From NCBI GenBank assembly GCA_000697665.1, contig KL197727.1:372001-436000 (forward strand): 64,000 bases of DNA. Reading direction: 5' to 3'. Source of the stretch: Jaapia argillacea MUCL 33604 (Eukaryota; Basidiomycota; Agaricomycetes; Jaapiales; Jaapiaceae). Below are positions 57,809 to 64,000 of the stretch, in pieces (positions within the stretch are counted from its first letter, which is position 1; the number at the start of each line of letters is the position of its first letter). The translations under genes and the position numbers were made by a program. The notes beneath the pieces were generated by a model. It did not search any database, was not told the DNA's origin, and was given only the letters and a program-made list of their open reading frames with translations.

Positions 57809-58125
57809 GGTACAGACGAAGGGGTCTGTAGAAATATGGAGCCCCGAGGTCTGTGGATTCTGTCAAAGTAGTCAGTCACCCAACACGGGACATCCACAAA
57901 TTTCTTTTTCCAATCTACGCGTCTTTCCCGCGGACCCACGTGGTGGAGTCGATCACATTGCTTCGCCACAGCCCACATCCAGTTCCAGTGTCTTCAGGCT
58001 TGTTCTCGTTACTTTCCTTTGCCCATCTCTTTCGCCCCTTTAACTCCCACCATCAGCTTCGCATTGCCTTTTACGACTCTCTACTATCGCCCACATCTGC
58101 TGCTGGTTAATCTGATCAGTTTGCC
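57809..58125. promoter_or_regulatory. Divergent promoter of UTP5 and PHO85
   Basis: These 317 bp separate divergent start codons. The stretch is pyrimidine-rich on the PHO85 strand near 58010-58060 (CTTTCGCCCC), as in many fungal core promoters. No specific regulator site was recognised. Confidence 0.45.
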
Positions 58126-59624
58126 ATGAACTATGTCCAGGTAAGTTGTCCGAGTCATTCCTGCAGACCAACAAATCTTGATCCACATTGTAGCTAGAAA
58201 AACTAGGCAGGTTTATATTTCCAGTGGATCCGACGCTCTCTAATGCTCTACACAGGCGAGGGAACCTATGCTACCGTCTACAAGGCGAGTCACAGTGCTT
58301 TCATCGGTCACCATACAGGCTTACCTGTCGGACCAGGGGCGATCTAGGACGACAAATGAGATTGTGGCGTTGAAGGAGATACACCTAGATGCGGAGGAAG
58401 GCACACCATCCACCGCGATACGAGAGATCTCCCTGATGAAGGAACTCAAACACGTTAACATCGTCCGTCTCTACGACGTTATCCACACCGAAACAAAACT
58501 GGTCTTGATTTTCGAGTTCTGTGAGCAAGATCTTAAGAAGTATATGGACGCTCATGGGGACAGGGGAGCGCTGGATCCGATGACTGTCCGGAGCTTCATG
58601 TACCAACTTCTGAAGGGGATTGCGTTTTGTCACGAGAACCGAGTTTTGCATCGAGATCTGAAACCACAAAATCTGTTGATCAACCGGAAAGGAGAGCTGA
58701 AGCTGGGTGATTTTGGTTTGGCCAGAGCTTTTGGTGTTCCTGTCAATACCTTCTCAAACGAGGTGAGCACACTTTCCCCACCTTCAATCTCACTGCCAAC
58801 GTATCCGTTCACGATGTTCAGGTCGTCACATTGTGGTATCGCGCACCCGATGTTCTACTTGGATCAAGAACATATAGTACCTCCATCGATATCTGGTCGT
58901 GTGGATGCATCTTCGCCGAAATGATCTCTGGTGTTCCCCTCTTCCGAGGGCGAGATAACCAAGATCAGCTGCTCCACATCATGAGAATAATCGGGACACC
59001 CGACGATCGAACGCTCAGAAAAGTAGCCACTGAATCAGTACGTTCCTTCTTGAATACTAAGACTCGCTTATTAACCCGCATATATCCAGCCGGAAATAGT
59101 GCTCAAGCAATATCCTCGCTACCCCAAAATACCATTCCAACAAGTATTACCCAAAGCGTCACCACAGGGTAAGTCCTATTCACCTCTACACCTTGCACTT
59201 ATCTAACACCCACAAAGCCATCGACCTCCTCGAGCGTCTGCTGCAATTCGACCCTAACAAACGCATGACAGCAGCGGAGGCTCTCTCCCATCCCTATTTC
59301 ACCAACTCCGTCAACAACGCCATCCCCTACGGTCTCCCTGCACCTGGCGCTATGCCACCACCTTCATACAACTATCCCAATCCACATGCACACCAACAGC
59401 AACAGTTCGCACAGCAGCAGCACCAGCTACAGCAACAACAACAACAGCAACAACAGCAGGCCTACGTCCAACAGCAAGCCAGTATATATGCTATGCAAGC
59501 GCAGGCGGCTCAGGCTCAGGCTCAAGCCCAGGCAGCACAGGCTCAAGCACAAGCCCAGGCGCAAGCGCAAGCTGCGGCCGCTGCTGCAGGCTACGGTTAT
59601 CAATATGCCCATGCTCCTCGTTGA
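58126..59624 (+). CDS. PHO85: PHO85-type cyclin-dependent kinase with Gln/Ala-rich C-terminal tail
   Basis: PHO85 pairs with Pcl cyclins and controls phosphate response, glycogen metabolism and polarity. Start MNYVQ; the G-loop [14 protein letters not shown] is rebuilt over three exons, then [15 protein letters not shown] with catalytic Lys. The PSTAIRE-type helix is [24 protein letters not shown] and [29 protein letters not shown] (split by an intron) complete the active site, and the activation site Ser/Thr is present. The kinase ends near [13 protein letters not shown]. Residues after ~310 are unusual for Pho85: a Pro-rich stretch, then Gln runs and Ala-Gln repeats to [10 protein letters not shown]. 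Two successive introns (58207-58255, 58285-58336) have GC donors. Confidence 0.93.
58207..58255 (+). other. GC-AG intron in PHO85 (first)
   Basis: The exon ends AAACTAG and the intron starts GCAGGT and ends CTACACAG, with a CTAAT branch. It is 49 nt. This join restores [11 protein letters not shown], the invariant kinase glycine loop. Using the GT four bases on gives a frameshift. Confidence 0.8.
58285..58336 (+). other. GC-AG intron in PHO85 (second)
   Basis: The exon ends TACAAG and the intron starts GCGAGT and ends GACCAG. It is 52 nt. The join [11 protein letters not shown] is the family sequence. The only GT donor nearby (GTCACA, four bases on) does not fit any acceptor in frame. Confidence 0.75.
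59391..59590 (+). repeat. CAG/CAA and (CAG/GCx)n tract encoding poly-Gln and Ala-Gln repeats
   Basis: CAA and CAG codons are mixed in the Gln runs. A second part alternates GCN and CAG/CAA. Codon mixing argues against fresh slippage and for some selection on the peptide. It lies in the tail of PHO85. Confidence 0.8.
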
Positions 59625-59956
59625 AGTTGGTTGAAATGATCATTGCTTCCGATTCCCCTTGCGTTGCCTTCTCACACACACATGCGCGTTAACCTCCTTG
59701 TTCCTATACCTTGAATCTCGAAGTGATAGATAATCCGTGTATCGATGTTCCTGACCACTCTGTAGTTGTTGTAATGCCTGCCTCGTTCTGTTCTTGCGCG
59801 GACTCTCGAAATGTAATTCATCCAGTTGTCGGTTAGGTCCCTTGGCTGAGCTCCTCCTGGCAAATCTGGCCGTCATATTTCCCAGCATAATAATAGCTGC
59901 CCATCTCATTATGCGCCCGCAGGATTGTTATACAACTAGCCTTCCATCGAAAGGGC
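59625..59956. other. Intergenic between PHO85 and the beta-lactamase-like gene
   Basis: These 332 bp hold the PHO85 3' region and the promoter of the next gene on the same strand. No gene or regulatory site was recognised. Confidence 0.45.
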
Positions 59957-61988
59957 ATGCTCTTGTTCCCCCTACTCGTATCATTCGCCGCTATTGTGCC
60001 TTGGGTCACTGCGGAGTCCCAAGTGCTACTGAACTCGATTAATACCGGGAAAGTCATTGATGCAGAATTCAAGGCTTATGTTCAAGATCTCCTGGAAGAG
60101 AACAGTGTTACTGGGATTTCCTTGGCCATCGTTCATGCGAATGGGCAGGCAGAGTTTGGGACATGGGGAAACAAGACCGAGGATGGTATTGCAATGACTT
60201 CAGATGTGAGTATCGATACTTTTTATCTTTATCGCCATGATGGTCGTGCCTTGTGTACTCACAATTTCTATGCACTTACCAGACCCTCTTCAATCTTGCT
60301 TCTTGTTCGAAAGCATTCGCCGCAGCCGCTGTCGGAATCTTGATAGATGACTTCGCCAACGGGAGAAACTCTACCCCTCTTCCCCCTGGCGTCAAAGAGT
60401 TCACATGGAAGACCAAGGTCAAAGACTTGCTTCCTGAGGATTGGGAACTGATGGATGCGTGGGCATCTGAGAAAGTCAACATCCAAGATATCCTCTCCCA
60501 TGTTTCGGGCCTTCCTAGGTACCTACCTGCCCTACCGTCTGCAAACAACACTGATGTGAATTTGGGACAGACACGACCTGTCGTACGGACCCTCCGACTC
60601 CCCCCTGGACATTGTCCAGCGGATGAAGCACCTTCAGCCAGATCATGAGCTCTGCGAGAAGTGGTCTTACAATAACCAGGCAAGCGACCTCTCTCCCTGA
60701 GCTGAATGTACGATTCCAATCGTCAGTCTCGCAGATGTACGTCGTGGCTGCGCATATTGTATCCACATACGCAGGGTCATATATCGACTTTGTGAAGGAG
60801 AGAATTCTTGGACCGTTGGGCATGAAGTCCACGACATTCTCTCCCCGGGAAGCCGCGAGATCCGGCAAGCTCACTCAATCATGGGTCCACGAGGGAAGAA
60901 GAATACCTTACTGGTTTACTGAAGATGTTATTGAGCTGCAGGCGGGTCCAGGGGCTCTCATATCCTCGACTGAAGATATGGTCAGTCTGTCTACCGTTCA
61001 ACTTGCGAACGACTGAAAACCAATGTTTTGGACCAGGCGAAATGGGTAGCAGCTTGGCTCAACTCAGGCTCTGATCCCCTCACCGGCTCGACCATCATTC
61101 CTCGGTCAGCATACGAAGCGATAACCTCCGCGTACGCTATAACGGATGGACAAGGCCGCACTCCAGATTTATCAATCTCTGCGTATGGAATGGGCTGGTG
61201 GCGAACTTCATATCGCGGCCACGAGGTTAGGGCAAAACATTACTAAGGCACACCACTTGCTAACGGGAGCATAGTTCTTGCACCACACCGGTGCCATTCC
61301 CGGCTTTTCCACCAGGGTAACCTTCCTGCCCTCAGCTGGGTTTGGCATTGTTGCCCTGACCAATACAGACGAAAAAGCTAGCGTAAACAGCGCGATTTCT
61401 TTCCGAATCATCGACGATATCCTGGGTCTTCCCCACGTAGTGTCAAGGTAAGAGAGTTTGCTGGTGCCCGGCTATCGTCTTCCAGCCAAGTCTAATGTTT
61501 TTGAAAGTGCCGGAAGCTCGGTGGATACTGTGCCATGTATCTCACATGCCAGTGGTATCGTCGCCAACCTCGAAAATCTGACAGGCACTTACACAAATGC
61601 TGGGTATGGATCGTTCACCCTGTGTTCGAGCGAGAGCACCTCCTCTTACTGTGAAGGGGTGCTACAAGACTTCGCAGCTATTGATGCGTATTCGCCCCGA
61701 CTACCGCCACTACATTCTGGCAGCCAATTGCTTGCAGCTTGGCCTCGTCTTTGGTCAACACATCTACGCTTCGTTCACCTAGGCGACAACCGATTTACTC
61801 TGATCTCTCCCATCCTATTTCCATACGGGTATGGAGAGGACGTCACTCCGTTTGAAACGTATGAACACGGGACCGAGGCTGAGGTTCGTTTCGTACTGGA
61901 AGGCGAGAGAGCTGTTGGGTTTGAATTGATAGGTGGCGATCCATCTTCCTACGAGCAAAGTACTTCAGCTTGGTTTAGTAGGGTTTGA
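59957..61988 (+). CDS. Secreted beta-lactamase-like serine hydrolase (S12/class C fold)
   Basis: The fold covers class C beta-lactamases, D-alanyl peptidases and esterases; fungal members act on lactams, esters or peptides. A signal peptide is clear (MLLFPLLVSFAAIVPWVTA). The catalytic SxxK is SCSK in LFNLASCSKAFAAAAVG, formed across the first intron. The second motif YxN is YNN in EKWSYNNQMYVVAAHI. The third appears as HTG in HHTGAIPGFSTRVTFLP. Other conserved parts are NIQDILSHVSGLPRHD and GYGSFTLCS. A C-terminal extension of ~150 residues (from VSSAGSSVDTVPC) resembles the small beta domain seen in fungal homologues. About six introns. Substrate unknown. Confidence 0.87.
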
Positions 61989-62178
61989 GGCATTCGAATT
62001 ACGCCCAGTGCATTGCAATGACTGAGCCGATCTACATTAGTGGTATGAGTATACAAATGGCAGGACGAGTTGTGTGCAAAGTTAGGAGGTTGTAGAATAC
62101 AGATACGAGTGTAGTACAAAACCTGATATAACCAAGAGAGCTTCCATGATAAATAGTGCAGAGTCCCAAAATCGTGTG

Positions 62179-64000
62179 TTAGCTATCCATTGTTCCTCCA
62201 AACATAGATAGAAGGGATAAGAGATCATCTAGGTCCAACAGTCAAACGACGTAAGGAATCAGATGAACGATGCAGAGACTTACTCTTCTTCAGTGGCTTG
62301 CTAAAGAACGCATTCATTCCTGCGCTTAAACACAGTTGCTTCGTCGACTCTTGGCAATCGGCGCTCAACGCCACAACTGTCTCTTAATTAACCCACATCA
62401 TCGGATTGGATGCGACAGACGTACTGGGTAGCAGGATGGATGATTTTCGTTTGTTTTCCTGAAGTCGTATTCGTTTTGCCGCTTCCACGCCATCGCAAAT
62501 CGGCATATCTGGGATGGAACATGGTCGTTAGAAGGGCTACCTCTAATTCTGTGGAGGCAACACTCACGATGGTCGAACAGGGCCACACTGAAATAGCCCG
62601 GTTCGTGCGACTCCCATTCTTAAACACCAATGAGGCAAAGAAGGGAGGATAACGATGGGCATCAGCACTCACCGGCGATCGCTTGTTCACCATTGTTCGT
62701 GGGGACGACATTGAGATCATATCTCTCCAATTGCTTGATGAGTAATTTCTGAGCAACCGGATTGTCTACAGTGATAATGTTCAGTCTAAGACACACTTGC
62801 GATGTCACCAAGGCGTACCTTCAGCAACGAGGATATTACCGAACAAAGTTCGCTGAGCAGCAGCAGCCTCCTCTAAAGCGCCATTCTCGGCCTTGGCTTG
62901 GCCAAATGACCCCGTATTTGGGAGATTTTTCAGGCTTGCAAGCGTTTGCAAAAGTCGAGCTTTGCGAGGGGGCTTGGTCATTTTCACGACTCCAGGGGTA
63001 TTGCTGCTGAAGATGGCATGCCCTGTTAGGCTGTCTGTCGTAGGGGTGTACATGTGGATAATCTTGGTATCCTTGAGCGACGAAAAGCTCAAGGAGTGTA
63101 GCAAACGCGCCAAATCGTCTGCATGCGTCTCCGATTGATCATCAAGGATAATGAAGTCCAAGGGTGGGTGCAGGGTTTGAGCACCGCGCAAGTGAGCCTC
63201 GGCTTCCGGGATACAGGACACACAAGTCACATAGAACCCACTGAGCATCGTGCTGAGTAATGATAATGTGACCTCTGAGGCAGAGCTTATCATAAGTCGC
63301 AGTGGTTGGGGCTTCATGAGTTGGGCTTTGATACTTTCGAGTTCCGCCAAAGACTTGACCAAACATTGAGCTTCGCTTCGACTTGTGACAGGGAGAAGAC
63401 TAACCTTCTGTGATTCTTCCGACTCAAAGATCTTGACTGGAATCGTGAACCAGAAAATGGACCCCACGTTCAGCTCCGATTGCACACCGATTGCGCCTCC
63501 CATGAGTTTGACAAGTTGGCGCGATATGGACAATCCAAGACCAGTCCCACCAAAGCGGCGAGTTGAGGAGTTATCGGCTTGTTGGAAAGGGACAAAAAGC
63601 AGATCGACATCACTAGATGACAGCCCAATACCGGTGTCTCTGTGGCAATGAAATCAGGTAAAAAAAATGGGGTGGAGGGCCAGTAAGGTACATACTGGAT
63701 GACAAATTTAAGCTGAACTTCACCAGGTGGACAGGTGGTAGAACGATCAAGTGAGCAAATGACTCGAACAAACCCGCGGGAGGTGAATTTAACCGCGTTG
63801 CCAATCAAGTTCATCAGGACTAGCATAGAATCGGTTAGCGGCGACCACAAAATGATCGTCGACGAAGCTCACCCTGACGAATGCGTGCATAATCGGCCAT
63901 TACCCCTAGAATGTCACGAAAAACTTGAGAATATACTTCGAAGATGAGAGAATAGTAGGGAGCATACAAGGGGGAACATCGGGTTCTATATTGAATGATA
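62179..64000 (-). CDS. Hybrid histidine kinase, C-terminal part only (ATPase plus two receiver-like domains)
   Basis: The gene runs off the right edge, so the sensor part and phosphorylated His are not visible. The ATPase domain shows the N box (LMNLIGNAVKFTSRGFVRV), then DTGIGLS and the G boxes FGGTGLGLSISRQL. A degenerate receiver-like domain follows (LRLMISSASEVTLSLLSTM, DFIILDDQSE, VVKMTKPPRKARLL). The last is a true receiver: NILVAEDNPVAQKLLIKQLE, phospho-acceptor Asp in VALFDHHMPICDG, then TVVALSADCQES and FFSKPLKKND. It ends LLSMFGGTMDS. Five short introns were placed; the last joins SKPLKK to NDLLSLLS. It should feed a phosphorelay to YPD1 and SSK1/SKN7-type regulators. Confidence 0.9.

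Noticed and set aside
1-64000. CRISPR arrays, operons, riboswitches and prokaryotic islands
   Set aside because: The DNA is eukaryotic with introns throughout; no spaced repeats or bacterial-type genes were seen. The beta-lactamase-like and TauD genes contain normal fungal introns, so there is no sign of recent transfer.

Overview
The window reads as nuclear DNA of a filamentous basidiomycete, most likely an Agaricomycete. Genes are dense and alternate freely between strands. Nearly every gene is cut by short introns of about 49-65 nt with GT..AG ends and CTAAC/CTGAC/CTAAT-type branch sites. The protein families are those of Dikarya: tricalbin, UGO1, SPC105 with PP1-docking motifs, kinesin-6, OPT transporter, hybrid histidine kinase. 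There are no operons, and no mobile element could be recognised. The species cannot be named from sequence alone.

Layout. 1-2035: no gene recognised. 2036-4139 (-): splicing factor PRP17/CDC40. 4282-6696 (+): one open gene model that joins a three-repeat MYB domain to SFP1-type zinc fingers. 7027-8323 (-): SGT2. 8418-10045 (+): PRP19. 10669-13525 (-): oligopeptide transporter. 14425-15914 (+): TauD-type dioxygenase. 16498-17690 (-): possible worn F-box gene. 17758-19599 (+): ALG10. 19867-21984 (+): disordered coiled-coil protein. 22217-26865 (-): SPC105/KNL1, divergent from 27381-31396 (+): kinesin-6. 31539-32545 (+): MTQ2. 32818-38312 (-): tricalbin. 38977-40570 (+): UGO1. 41090-42277 (-): disordered protein. 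42278-44151: gene-poor, with a diverged tandem duplication. 44152-44657 (-): mL43. 45048-47634 (+) and 48398-50618 (-): unrecognised proteins. 50913-53140 (-): MFS transporter. 53644-55230 (+): Fpg/Nei glycosylase. 55302-57808 (-): UTP5. 58126-59624 (+): PHO85. 59957-61988 (+): secreted beta-lactamase-like protein. 62179-64000 (-): hybrid histidine kinase that runs off the right edge.

How the genes relate. Most are unrelated housekeeping genes. Three neighbourhoods stand out. PRP17 and PRP19, both of the catalytic spliceosome, lie within 8 kb of each other with SGT2 between them. SPC105 and a kinesin-6, both mitotic, share one divergent promoter that carries two CACGTG boxes and ACGCG-type motifs. 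An OPT transporter and a TauD dioxygenase also diverge from one intergenic region, which could reflect use of a sulfur or peptide nutrient.

The most interesting signals are the MYB plus zinc-finger model, three GC-AG introns (two in succession in PHO85), two introns whose length is a multiple of three and which contain no stop (one built on a 15-bp minisatellite), and paired ACGCGT sites upstream of an unknown gene. I did not find a clearly novel multi-gene system. All exon joins were made by eye and need RNA evidence.
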